Source: Gammaproteobacteria bacterium UBA6724 (GTDB lineage Bacteria; Pseudomonadota; Gammaproteobacteria; Pseudomonadales; Azotimanducaceae). Taken from it: a DNA stretch of 18,722 nucleotides. The first letter of the stretch is position 1; every line of letters starts with the position of its first letter. The DNA lies in NCBI GenBank assembly GCA_002454165.1, contig DKIG01000004.1, positions 1-18,722 of the forward strand, in the 5' to 3' direction. The notes below the pieces were generated by a model that worked only from the letters and a program-made list of their open reading frames with translations, searched no databases and had not been told where the DNA came from. Made by a program: the position numbers and the translations under genes. Shown here piece by piece: positions 1 through 6,923 of this stretch.

Positions 1-116
1 ACAACATCCTCTGGTTTATCTTCCCAGACAAGTCCATATTTTTTGCGCTTGCTAAGTTGCTTAATCTCTTTGATTAAGTCCTCTCTGTCCCAGGCTGAAT
101 AATCTTTTTTCGCCAT
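1..116 (-). CDS. DNA methyltransferase-like protein, N-terminal fragment (runs off the window)
   Basis: A minus-strand reading frame starts at ATG 116 and stays open to the window edge, giving the first 38 residues. It begins MAKKDYSAWDREDL and continues with KRKKYGLVWEDKPEDVV. From memory, the K-Y-G-L-V-W-E-D-K-P block is typical of the N-terminus of adenine-specific, type III Mod-like DNA methyltransferases; no catalytic motif (DPPY, FxGxG) is inside the window. An AGAGA sequence about 8 nt upstream favours ATG 116 over the in-frame ATG at 122. The gene follows the DUF2161 gene by about 40 nt on the same strand, so it may be the third gene of that transcript. The identification rests on a short N-terminal match and is moderate; that a coding start exists here is more certain. 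Confidence 0.6.
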   Translation of the reverse strand, partial: MAKKDYSAWDREDLIKEIKQLSKRKKYGLVWEDKPEDV

Positions 117-155
117 CGTCATTTCTCTATTAAATCTCGGAGTGTTTTGGAAAGG

Positions 156-944
156 TCAGGCTTCAGACAGCAAATTGAGAGCGCGTGCCTGTAAATCGGG
201 AAATTCCCGGAGCGACACCTGCCCCTCGTCGGTGAGTGTATAGGTACCGCGTTTAACGCGTTCAAACCATCCATAGTGATTGTTGGCAAGAATGCCCTGC
301 GTTTTGTCGCCACAGATTTTTTTGATGGAGCATACCTGCTGGGGACCAAGGTGATGCAGAATTGACGCTATGGTGATGGCGATTTCCTTGTAGGCAGTGA
401 CTGGTTTGATCTTGCCAGTGCTCTTGTGAACGCTCTTGTAAGCCAAGTTGTGACCTGCGTCGGAAACCATCTTGTAACTCATACTTCTACCAGACAACTC
501 GGCGAGTAGCGATGCTCTGGCTTTGCTATCAATGTCTCCTGAGTAGGAAGGCACGATTGTCGTGCGCGCGCTCCTGCCAAGTGGACTCTGCCTGACCAGG
601 ATAAGACCAAGCCCTAGCCGTTTTATCACCCGCTCAATCCCCCGCCAGTGTTTGTTGACCCTGGCAGGTTCCGGGACTGCGACATACACCTCATTGGTCA
701 GCCGTTGCCGGTCGGTTGCCTGAATGAGCAGTTTGATATTGGGGGACAATTTCAATTCCACGACGATAAGTTCATCCTTCTGTTTATCTGTTTTCGTCGC
801 CGCTCTTTTTATTGCCCTGCTTTTTATCGTTTTTCTTTTTATCGCCACCAGATCACAGTGATTCACTTCCGCATCAACGGTGAATCCCTGTTGCATCAAA
901 TGTTTTCTGACAGGTGGGTAGAGGTCAACTTCCCGCACAATCAA
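156..944 (-). CDS. DUF2161-family protein, PD-(D/E)XK nuclease-like
   Basis: This 262-residue protein resembles the DUF2161 family, which is annotated as putative nuclease or phosphodiesterase proteins with a restriction-endonuclease-like fold; the cellular role is unknown. The N-terminal part has a PD-(D/E)XK-like pattern: D31 in HCDLVAIKRK, then E63-L-K65 in VVELKLS. A Lys/Arg-rich insertion (about residues 37-57) separates the two. The C-terminal part (about 200-255) looks like a small helical winged-helix module (IKKICGDKTQGILANNHYGW). The start is TTG 944, whose TTGA overlaps the mpl stop by 4 nt, implying translational coupling; a GTG two codons later is an alternative. Downstream on the same strand is a methyltransferase-like gene, which makes a DNA-modification or defence link possible but unproven. 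The family call is fairly sure, the function is not. Confidence 0.75.
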   Translation of the reverse strand: MIVREVDLYPPVRKHLMQQGFTVDAEVNHCDLVAIKRKTIKSRAIKRAATKTDKQKDELIVVELKLSPNIKLLIQATDRQRLTNEVYVAVPEPARVNKHWRGIERVIKRLGLGLILVRQSPLGRSARTTIVPSYSGDIDSKARASLLAELSGRSMSYKMVSDAGHNLAYKSVHKSTGKIKPVTAYKEIAITIASILHHLGPQQVCSIKKICGDKTQGILANNHYGWFERVKRGTYTLTDEGQVSLREFPDLQARALNLLSEA

Positions 945-2317
945 GTTCCAGTGGCAGTGAGTCTGTCTCTAAGTTTCAGGTGTAGCCCTTCAAAAGAACT
1001 ATTGCTCATAATCACCAGATGCACCATGCCACTGGCTGCCTGCACCTGATGTGCCACCTGTTCAATGATGCTGTCCGTGTTATCAAGGACGATGGTGGAT
1101 GCGTTCTCAAGCCTGCTCATGTCCCAGGTGGTTGTGGAGTCAAACCAGATAACGCTACTGGCACTGGCGGTGCAGGGTCCAAGGATTTGTTGATGTATGC
1201 CTTGGCGCATGGTGTGTGATGCGGGTTCAATCACCGCTAGTACGGTGTCATTGCCCACTCTGCGCCGTAATCCCTCAAGCGTCATGGCTATGGCGGTGGG
1301 GTGGTGGGCGAAGTCATCGTAAATGGTGAGATCCCTGTCAGAATAGATGATTTCCATGCGCCTTTTGACGCCCTGAAACTGACAGAGTGCTTCACAGGCA
1401 ACTTTTAGCGGGATCCCGGTGTGTCGTGCCGCCGCCACAGCAGCCAAGCCATTGGCAACATTGTGGCTGCCGGTCATGGGCCAATTGACTTCACCCTTGA
1501 CCTGCCCGTTCACGAGTACCTGGAATTGGCGACCATCATCAGAGATCAGTTGCGCCCTGAGCTCGTCGCTCCCCAATGCCAGGGTTTTTGTCCAGCAACC
1601 CGCCGCCAGAACTGCCGCCAGATTCCGGTCATCATGGGGATGGATAACCAGTCCGTTGCCGGGCACGGTTCTTAACAACAAATGAAACTGTGTCTTGATG
1701 GTGTCCAGGTCATCAAAGATGTCGGCGTGATCAAATTCAAGATTGTTTAATACCAGAGTCTTCGGATGATAGTGCAGAAATTTTGATCGCCGATCAAAAT
1801 AGGAGGTGTCATATTCATCGGCTTCAATCACAAAGAAGGGTGCGCTACCTGAATGAGATGAGACGCCGAAATTTAATGGCACGCCGCCTATCAGAAAACC
1901 TGGGTCCATGCCTACGCTGGAGAGGATCCAACTTATCATTGAAGTAGTTGTTGTCTTACCGTGAGTCCCGGCGACGGCGATCACCCAGCGATCATGTAGC
2001 AAATACCGACCTAGCCATTCAGCACCGGAGGTGTAGGGTATGTTGCCATTGAGTACAGCCTCCACCGCCGCATTGCCACGAGGCAGACCAGAGTTGCCAA
2101 TGATGATGAGGTCTGCGTCCCTGGGAATATTCTCCGCTGCATAAGGCGAGGTCAGGGTGATGCCGGCACTCTCCAGTTGGGTGCTCATGGGCGGATAGAC
2201 ATTCTGGTCCGTGCCGGTGACCTTGTGTCCGAGTTCGCGCGCGAGGAGCGCAATACTGCCCATCAAGGTACCGCAGATACCAAGAATATAAATATGTATG
2301 GGTCGATTGTTATCCAA
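941..2317 (-). CDS. mpl: UDP-N-acetylmuramate:L-Ala-gamma-D-Glu-meso-DAP ligase
   Basis: Mpl attaches recycled murein tripeptide to UDP-MurNAc in the cytoplasm, using ATP, for peptidoglycan recycling. The protein has the expected length (458 aa) and the Mur-ligase order. The N-terminal Rossmann part opens IHIYILGICGTLMGSIA. The P-loop GTHGKTTT lies at 117-124, FVIEADEYDTSYFDRRSKF at 162-180 and NNLEFDHADIF at 191-201. The C-terminal domain carries YDDFAHHPTAI at 333-343, a strong Mpl/MurC signature. The LHYHP and YDTSYFD text favours Mpl over MurC. The start is TTG 2317: an in-frame TAG lies two codons upstream, no ATG occurs near the N-terminus, and a GGGA ribosome site sits 6 nt before it. 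The following DUF2161 gene overlaps its stop by 4 nt. Confidence 0.95.
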   Translation of the reverse strand: MDNNRPIHIYILGICGTLMGSIALLARELGHKVTGTDQNVYPPMSTQLESAGITLTSPYAAENIPRDADLIIIGNSGLPRGNAAVEAVLNGNIPYTSGAEWLGRYLLHDRWVIAVAGTHGKTTTTSMISWILSSVGMDPGFLIGGVPLNFGVSSHSGSAPFFVIEADEYDTSYFDRRSKFLHYHPKTLVLNNLEFDHADIFDDLDTIKTQFHLLLRTVPGNGLVIHPHDDRNLAAVLAAGCWTKTLALGSDELRAQLISDDGRQFQVLVNGQVKGEVNWPMTGSHNVANGLAAVAAARHTGIPLKVACEALCQFQGVKRRMEIIYSDRDLTIYDDFAHHPTAIAMTLEGLRRRVGNDTVLAVIEPASHTMRQGIHQQILGPCTASASSVIWFDSTTTWDMSRLENASTIVLDNTDSIIEQVAHQVQAASGMVHLVIMSNSSFEGLHLKLRDRLTATGT

Positions 2318-2502
2318 GCACTATCCCGATGAGGTGACCAGTTTCCAGCATAGCAGACCCGTATCAATCCCGCTTTGTGTCATAGACCAGCCCGTAACAA
2401 GGTGCTGACACAGAGAATAGTACCACTTGTGAACAGACCGGCTGAAACAAAGGGGAAAGCCGATGTCTTGGTGACAAGTGCGACTTTTAATTAGGACGAA
2501 AA
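2318..2502. other. Intergenic region between the cytochrome gene and mpl
   Basis: This 185-nt gap separates the end of the amine dehydrogenase operon from mpl on the same strand. No clear sigma-70 promoter or Rho-independent terminator was found. The only secondary-structure signal is a 7-nt inverted pair, CACTTGT near 2425 and ACAAGTG near 2474, separated by about 45 nt without a T-tract. An mpl promoter must lie here or further upstream, but I cannot place it. Confidence 0.3.
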
Positions 2503-2943
2503 TTAGGGCGAAGATTCAGGCGAAGATTCAGGCTCAGGAGGGAAGCGAGACACTATCGCCGCCCGGGTTGTCAGAAGATCCAGCATAGTCTCTGAGCGCA
2601 GTAGCTTCACTTCGCTTTCCGAATAGGCTTGAAAATCCGGCGGCAGATTTTGCGCGCTCATACTGAGTAGTAGCCAGTTTAACAACTCGGCAAGCTCCGC
2701 ATCATTCAGCGGTGATAGTGACGAACCGGGCACCTGCACCAGATATTCCCGCCCGCCCGGTACAGCAAGAAATTTACCGACAAGGTTGCGCATTGACGGC
2801 ACACTGCCAGGCAGACCTGAACCATCAGCCTGATGGCAGCCCTGACAATGCAACATATAGTGTTGTTGTGGAGCAACGCTATCAGCAGTCTGTGCCAGGC
2901 TATTGCTGACCTGCAAGATCAGACATAAAAACAGCAGTCTCAT
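2503..2943 (-). CDS. Small periplasmic c-type cytochrome (second of the pair)
   Basis: A 146-residue secreted protein with a signal peptide (about 1-18, ending SLAQ) and a single haem-c site, CQGCH at 33-37, followed by QADGSGLPGSVP, a typical class I cytochrome c sequence. The usual distal methionine region is replaced by YLVQVPGSSLSPL (67-79); M94 is the nearest candidate but lies in a helix-like segment. The C-terminus is a PESSPESSP tail made by a 12-bp duplication. The ATG overlaps the stop of the preceding cytochrome gene as ATGA, so the two are translationally coupled and last in the amine dehydrogenase operon. From memory, the aau cluster of Alcaligenes faecalis also has a small monohaem cytochrome after aauA. 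A role in electron transfer from the dehydrogenase is inferred. Confidence 0.85.
   Translation of the reverse strand: MRLLFLCLILQVSNSLAQTADSVAPQQHYMLHCQGCHQADGSGLPGSVPSMRNLVGKFLAVPGGREYLVQVPGSSLSPLNDAELAELLNWLLLSMSAQNLPPDFQAYSESEVKLLRSETMLDLLTTRAAIVSRFPPEPESSPESSP
2508..2531 (-). repeat. 12-bp tandem duplication at the cytochrome 3' end
   Basis: Two adjacent perfect copies of GCGAAGATTCAG (plus-strand reading) encode the ESSPESSP tail of the cytochrome. The duplication is in frame. Confidence 0.8.
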
Positions 2944-3470
2944 TCTTTGACCTGAGCGGCTTCCGCTTGAAAGAGTTCCGGGTACTGGCTATCTAGCCTT
3001 TGGCGTAATGCCGCAACGCCATGCATCTTGTTGGGCAGTCCGACACCAAGACGTTGCGCCACCTCCTCTGCCGTGAAGGGTCTCCAGTCATCGTCACCAG
3101 ACTCAGCATCAATTACCTCAACAGCGTAATTCAAAATTTGACTGAGCTGGCGATAATCATTGCCGGGCACCTGGGCAGGCATCACGCCGACATAGACCCT
3201 GCCTGCCACCTGAAGGGGACCCATAAGCCCCGTATGTAGCACCGCTATCAGATAGGCACGCCCCTCATCAAGAGTAGCAATGCGGGCTATATGTCCTTTC
3301 AGTGGCGGGAAGGCACCGGGTATGCCCCTGCCATCAGCCTGGTGACACACCACACACCGCTGGAAGGCGGAATAGCCTGGGTGGGTGTCCTCAGCAATCG
3401 CCGCGGCGGTGAGACTCAGGGTGACCGCAAATAAACCCGACAAGCCAATGTAGGCTTTTCGCTCTGGCAT
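2940..3470 (-). CDS. Periplasmic monohaem c-type cytochrome of the amine dehydrogenase operon
   Basis: A 176-residue secreted cytochrome c. A signal peptide (about 1-26, ending AAAIA) is followed by CVVCH at 39-43, the haem attachment site, then QADGRGIPGAFPPLKGH. YVGVMPAQ places M97 as the likely axial ligand. The reading frame is open well upstream, but ATG 3470 is the start because GGAGG lies 5 nt before it, inside the last codons of aauA, whose stop is only 1 nt away. This is strong coupling to the TTQ subunit. The family role is a class I electron carrier. Because no azurin or amicyanin gene is seen nearby, this protein is a good candidate for the electron acceptor of the dehydrogenase, directly or through the second cytochrome. 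That role is inferred. Confidence 0.9.
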   Translation of the reverse strand: MPERKAYIGLSGLFAVTLSLTAAAIAEDTHPGYSAFQRCVVCHQADGRGIPGAFPPLKGHIARIATLDEGRAYLIAVLHTGLMGPLQVAGRVYVGVMPAQVPGNDYRQLSQILNYAVEVIDAESGDDDWRPFTAEEVAQRLGVGLPNKMHGVAALRQRLDSQYPELFQAEAAQVKE

Positions 3471-3471
3471 C

Positions 3472-4020
3472 TCATCCTCCCTGCTCCAGAGAAACGCCAA
3501 GAATGACGGCAGTGGAACAGGTATAGACGCTACTCTTTGTGCCGATACACCAGTCGGTGTCGTTATTGGACTGGGCGCGATACAGCGGCGTATCGCCCTC
3601 ATTACGATTGCACGCGCAGCGTCCGCAACTCGTCTTACCGCAACAATCGTTATAGGAAATGATGTAATGCTTACCATCGGCAGGATTTTGGCAGGTACCG
3701 ATCCAGGTCAAGGGGGACATTTCGCTACCGGGCGGGCATGAGTTTTGCGTGCCGCCACAGCAGGCGCAGAGGAAACCATCAATAGCGCAGTAGCGCCAGT
3801 ATTCACACTGGGTCGGATCGCCCGGGTCCTCTGGGTTACCGGTACTCTGAGCAGCCACCCCGGGATAGCCGCCCTGTGCAGCAGCCCGGGCAATCGGCAA
3901 CAAGGGCAAGGCAGCACCACCCATCGCCAGGGTGCCAAGTCGAGTCAATACATGACGGCGTGAAGTGCGGTGCACCAGGTTACGGGAAAAAGATGTCGTC
4001 AGTTTATCAAGCCATTTCAT
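3472..4020 (-). CDS. aauA: Aromatic amine dehydrogenase-like small (TTQ) subunit
   Basis: The beta subunit of a periplasmic quinoprotein amine dehydrogenase, which carries the tryptophan tryptophylquinone cofactor and oxidises primary amines to aldehyde and ammonia. The 182-residue precursor has a twin-arginine-type signal (S-R-R-H-V-L, 20-25) as in this family. The mature part is cysteine-rich, with 14 Cys after residue 70. By comparison with recalled MADH and AADH subunits, W106 (SPLTWIGTC) and W157 (TDWCIG) form TTQ, D81 is the partner aspartate and D125 (SYNDCC) the catalytic base. The CACCGG and CCGKTSCGRC segments carry the two extra cysteines that I recall in AADH rather than MADH. The residue matching the active-site threonine is S169. 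GAGGTGA about 9 nt upstream supports the start. The substrate class (aromatic versus methylamine) is inferred. Confidence 0.93.
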   Translation of the reverse strand: MKWLDKLTTSFSRNLVHRTSRRHVLTRLGTLAMGGAALPLLPIARAAAQGGYPGVAAQSTGNPEDPGDPTQCEYWRYCAIDGFLCACCGGTQNSCPPGSEMSPLTWIGTCQNPADGKHYIISYNDCCGKTSCGRCACNRNEGDTPLYRAQSNNDTDWCIGTKSSVYTCSTAVILGVSLEQGG

Positions 4021-4035
4021 AATCTGCTCACCTCT

Positions 4036-4695
4036 TCATTGCGTTGATGGTTGCGTTGACGCCGATTTGATGCGGTCATTCTGAGCAGAAGCCGCATTGA
4101 TATATGCCTGGAGGGAGGGGATACCCCGTTCCATGGATTCAAACAGGCTTTCTATATGTTCGCGTGAATTCACCAAGCCATAGGAAGCAATCTTGCCAGC
4201 ACCGTCAATAAGCACAGCAAAGGGCAACTTAGACACGCCGTAAGCTCTGCCTAGTTGCTCCGAGGATACATAGATGTCCTTCGCCAGCCTCTGTTGCCTG
4301 ATATAACGTTGATGGGCAGATAGGCTGCCATCGCTGGCAAATATCACATCTAGCCAATCTGACTCGGCATCTTGGGTGGACTTCACCACCGGTAAGAGTG
4401 ATTTGCAGACGGGGCAGTCGGGGGACAGGAAAAACAAGAATTGGGAACGCCCTGGATCAGTCGGCTTGCCAATAATGATTTCATCCCCTCGGTTAAGGTC
4501 CTGCACCAGCACCTGGGGCGAAGTGTCACCCACCTTGAGCGTCTGGTTCATCATCAGAGCACCAGCAGGAGCTACCCGTTCATGCAGTACACCAATCTGC
4601 CGGGTCAGTGCGAGCACCAGCAGACTCAGGCCAATGACCGCAATCCAAAGCAGAATGCTGGATACAATCAAATAGTTGTCTGTTATGCCGGTCAT
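4036..4695 (-). CDS. aauD: MauD/AauD-like thioredoxin-fold factor for the TTQ subunit
   Basis: A membrane-anchored thioredoxin-like protein that in the mau/aau systems is needed for disulfide formation and folding of the small subunit. A single N-terminal membrane segment (about 7-30) precedes the RQIGVLHERVAPAGAL family signature. The active-site motif is C94-P-V-C97 in FFLSPDCPVCK, and KLPF supplies the thioredoxin cis-proline region. I chose ATG 4695 because the N-terminus then matches family length (about 219 aa) and AGGA lies 11 nt upstream. ATG 4707 and an upstream TTG at 4767 are alternatives; the latter adds an unlikely Cys-rich stretch. The gene lies between aauB and aauA, 15 nt before aauA. 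mauE, normally next to mauD, is absent. Confidence 0.9.
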   Translation of the reverse strand: MTGITDNYLIVSSILLWIAVIGLSLLVLALTRQIGVLHERVAPAGALMMNQTLKVGDTSPQVLVQDLNRGDEIIIGKPTDPGRSQFLFFLSPDCPVCKSLLPVVKSTQDAESDWLDVIFASDGSLSAHQRYIRQQRLAKDIYVSSEQLGRAYGVSKLPFAVLIDGAGKIASYGLVNSREHIESLFESMERGIPSLQAYINAASAQNDRIKSASTQPSTQ

Positions 4696-4774
4696 GGTGT
4701 CCAGCATCCTAGGCACTGGGCCCTGGCAAAGGAATGCGTAGCAGACGCCCAAACAGACAAGAGGCAATCACCAT

Positions 4775-5947
4775 CTACCGCCGCGCATAGAGGCTGAGGG
4801 GCGTGCCGCCAACATTGCCAATCTGCTTGAGCCACTTGCCCGATTTTGCATCATAGACGTCCAGTTGCATCTCCGCATTGACTACCCCCAGATAAGGTGC
4901 GGGCCCACGGGTCGCCTCAATGGAAATACCCCAGGTCTTGAGTTTAATACGTTGCACCCGCTGCTTTTTTGCATGCTCAAAGACCCAGACTTCCTCCCCA
5001 CCATCCTTATGGCTACCACCTTTACCGTCCTTGTGCATCAATACATAAATCAACCCGGCATCATCAACGCTGGCAATCTGCCACCCACCGGGACGCCAGT
5101 TTTGCCGTCGCTCAGCTTTGCTCAGCAGGGACCAGCGAACACCGACTTGCGGTGTATCGCCAGAAAGGTCTAGCGCCTGAATATCGCCCTTAAAGGATGG
5201 AAACCAGGCAATGCCCCCTATGTAAACGGGTTTGTCAAACAGGGGATCATCGTCAACATCAAAGAAACTTGGGAGTTTTTTCTCACTGGTCACCTTGCCT
5301 GCTTTATCAAACTGCACGGCGTGGATGGAGCCATTGGAGCAGAGTGAGGCAAAGCCTCGTTTGCCGCTAGGATACACCAGACCACAGCCAGGGATATTGA
5401 TTTCATTCAGGATTTCACGCCGGTCAATATCCACAAGTGTCACCGACGCAGCCGGCGTGAAGTTATACACCAGCAAAATATGATCATCGTCAATCAACTG
5501 CATGGCATAGCGTTCGGACACAAACAACCCGCGCTTGCCACCGGGCAATACCAATTCATCTATGGGTGCCAGGCTACCCTTGTCATAAATCGTGAGCACA
5601 TCAGTGCGAGTGCCGCGAGTGCCGCGAGAGTAAAAAGTCTCGGCGACATAGAGTTCACTCCGGCGGCGCGATTCGGCAAAGGTAGCAAACTGGGCAGCAT
5701 CCAGCGCACCCTTGTAATTGTGGTTGTCGGTAGCCACATCCACCAGCACCACCCGCCCGGCGATGATTGCATCAAAATTGGTATCCTGTGCAAACAGCAA
5801 ACTCTCCGGATAATCCGGGGAAATGGTAGCGACATTGGGAATAGGCTCGGCGGGAAGTTCCGCACTCGCCATCTGGATGACACTAGACCCTGCCAGCAAA
5901 AACAGTCCCAGCGTCAAGCCTAGTCTCCGTGCATTTGTATCTGACAT
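4775..5947 (-). CDS. aauB: Aromatic amine dehydrogenase-like large subunit
   Basis: The alpha subunit of the periplasmic TTQ amine dehydrogenase, a seven-bladed propeller that binds two small subunits and shapes the amine entry channel. Its 390 residues fit the family. A signal peptide spans about 1-29 (ending MASA), and the mature chain carries the family segment ELYVAETFYSRGTRGTRTDV near 98-117. The GTRGTR part arises from a 9-bp micro-duplication. YPSGKRGFASLCSNG and RPGGWQIASVDDAG further match large-subunit sequence. The start at ATG 5947 has GGAG 8 nt upstream. It is the first gene of the aauB-aauD-aauA-cytochrome-cytochrome operon and lies downstream of a promoter with a perfect TTGACA box. 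Methylamine dehydrogenase heavy chain is the alternative; the small-subunit features favour the aromatic type. Confidence 0.92.
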   Translation of the reverse strand: MSDTNARRLGLTLGLFLLAGSSVIQMASAELPAEPIPNVATISPDYPESLLFAQDTNFDAIIAGRVVLVDVATDNHNYKGALDAAQFATFAESRRRSELYVAETFYSRGTRGTRTDVLTIYDKGSLAPIDELVLPGGKRGLFVSERYAMQLIDDDHILLVYNFTPAASVTLVDIDRREILNEINIPGCGLVYPSGKRGFASLCSNGSIHAVQFDKAGKVTSEKKLPSFFDVDDDPLFDKPVYIGGIAWFPSFKGDIQALDLSGDTPQVGVRWSLLSKAERRQNWRPGGWQIASVDDAGLIYVLMHKDGKGGSHKDGGEEVWVFEHAKKQRVQRIKLKTWGISIEATRGPAPYLGVVNAEMQLDVYDAKSGKWLKQIGNVGGTPLSLYARR

Positions 5948-6036
5948 TACCGTATCTCCAGATAATCCTGACTTTTTGATTTGCAGTTTCTGAACTCAGC
6001 CGGTTCAACACCCACTTTCAACCCAGATCGGCGTCC

Positions 6037-6065
6037 ATTTTGTCCCTGAGAACAAAGTATGTCAA
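6037..6065 (-). promoter_or_regulatory. Predicted sigma-70 promoter of the aau operon
   Basis: On the minus strand a perfect -35 box TTGACA (6065-6060) is followed after 17 nt by CAAAAT (6042-6037, 4 of 6 to TATAAT). Transcription would start near 6030, about 80 nt before the aauB ATG. It is the best promoter in the 204-nt gap between tetR and aauB. Confidence 0.55.
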
Positions 6066-6088
6066 CAGACCTATTAAATTCATGTTGA
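6062..6088. promoter_or_regulatory. Inverted repeat over the aau -35 box, possible operator
   Basis: TCAACA (6062-6067) and TGTTGA (6083-6088) form a perfect 6-bp inverted pair with a 15-nt spacer. One arm overlaps the -35 box of the predicted aau promoter. The position suits a regulator site; the binding protein is unknown. Its sequence differs from the inverted repeat in front of the TonB receptor. Confidence 0.35.
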
Positions 6089-6151
6089 ACGATTTTTAAG
6101 ATCATGCCAAGCGATCCTCAAAAAAAGACGGGCTCAAGGCGAACAGCATGC

Positions 6152-6796
6152 TTATGCGGGAATCCTACCGCAACGAATCAGCCACAGAAAAGACTGAATC
6201 GCTATATCAATCATCTTGTCAGTTTCACTCATCCAGGGTTTGTCATAACCAACAAACATGGTGTGTCCCTCTATGGATGACGAGATGAAGAGTGCCAACT
6301 GTTGCAGTTGGTGTTCCGACAGGCGCGGATTGATGAGTGCCATCACCTCAATCAGGATCAATCGGTACTTTTCATACATTTCATCCATGAACTTGACCGC
6401 GTGCCCATAATGATTGGAGAGGCTCCAAACTTCCGGGAAAAACCGAGTCGTGGTCTTCCGGTTCAAATCCTTGAATACCAAGGTAATTATTGCCTTGAAC
6501 TGCGCCTCCGGGTCCTCGCCAGCATGGGCACGGGTCTGCTCAAAGCGATCCAGGTACCGCTGGATGCAGTTGTCCAGCATGGCTTTAATCAGCGCATCCT
6601 TGTTCGGGAAATAATACTGCAAATTGCCCAGAGTCAAACCGGCAGTCTGGGCTACTTTACGCATGGAAAAATTGTGATATCCCTGTTCAATCAACAATTT
6701 TTCCGCCGCTAAGGCAATGGCAAGGGAGGTGTGTTGTCCCTTGCCTGATCTGCCCCGTGGCAGCGCGATTCCGACGCTGGATTTTTGGACACGCAT
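6152..6796 (-). CDS. TetR/AcrR-family transcriptional regulator
   Basis: A 214-residue TetR-type regulator. The N-terminal DNA-binding domain (about 22-70) reads AAEKLLIEQGYHNFSMRKVA, then QTAGLTLGNLQYYFPNKDAL, the classic helix-turn-helix with the Y-Y-F recognition end. The C-terminal ligand-binding part carries F-P-E-V-W-S-L and the FISSSIEGHTMF segment common in this family. The start is ATG 6796, with AGGG about 10 nt upstream. It diverges from the TonB receptor gene and lies upstream of the aau operon on the same strand, so it could control itself, the receptor or the dehydrogenase. The ligand is unknown. A TTTTTTT run follows the gene but no stable hairpin precedes it. Confidence 0.92.
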   Translation of the reverse strand: MRVQKSSVGIALPRGRSGKGQHTSLAIALAAEKLLIEQGYHNFSMRKVAQTAGLTLGNLQYYFPNKDALIKAMLDNCIQRYLDRFEQTRAHAGEDPEAQFKAIITLVFKDLNRKTTTRFFPEVWSLSNHYGHAVKFMDEMYEKYRLILIEVMALINPRLSEHQLQQLALFISSSIEGHTMFVGYDKPWMSETDKMIDIAIQSFLWLIRCGRIPA

Positions 6797-6863
6797 GTTT
6801 GATGGACCCTACCCGGTTTCTGTGTCTTATTTACGCTCTTTGCCCACAATTATCATTCTAACA

Positions 6864-6883
6864 GATATACTGAACGATATATC
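6864..6883. promoter_or_regulatory. Palindromic operator candidate between tetR and the TonB receptor
   Basis: GATATA (6864-6869) and TATATC (6878-6883) are a perfect inverted pair with an 8-nt spacer, 20 bp in all. This fits the size and symmetry of TetR-family operators. It lies 12 nt before the receptor -35 box and about 70 nt before the tetR start, so one bound dimer could affect both. The surrounding A+T-rich sequence lowers its significance. Confidence 0.45.
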
Positions 6884-6895
6884 AAAGTAATACAG

Positions 6896-6923
6896 TTGAC
6901 ATATATTATGAACCTACTATCAT
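6896..6923 (+). promoter_or_regulatory. Predicted sigma-70 promoter of the TonB receptor gene
   Basis: TTGACA (6896-6901) and TATCAT (6918-6923, 5 of 6 to TATAAT) are separated by 16 nt. Transcription would begin near 6930, leaving a leader of about 44 nt to the ATG at 6974. An apparent upstream TTG start at 6896 is really the -35 box. Confidence 0.6.

Noticed and set aside
648..1049. Plus-strand frame of 133 codons across the DUF2161/mpl junction
   Set aside because: It is antisense to two well-supported genes and shows no recognisable domain.
3471..3677. 69-residue N-terminal extension of the first cytochrome
   Set aside because: It lies wholly inside aauA on the same strand in another frame, and ATG 3470 has a near-ideal ribosome site and signal peptide.
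4708..4774. A short missing gene (for example a remnant of mauE) between aauB and aauD
   Set aside because: An ATG at 4774 opens only about 21 codons without any membrane-protein similarity; the gap is too short for MauE.
6105..6135. Rho-independent terminator after tetR
   Set aside because: A T7 run is present on the minus strand, but no stable G+C-rich hairpin directly precedes it.
6086..6878. Shared octamer TGAACGAT in the aau and TonB promoter regions (6086-6093, 6871-6878) as a common operator
   Set aside because: One shared 8-mer between two regions of about 200 bp is expected by chance nearly as often as not, and the inverted repeats around them differ.
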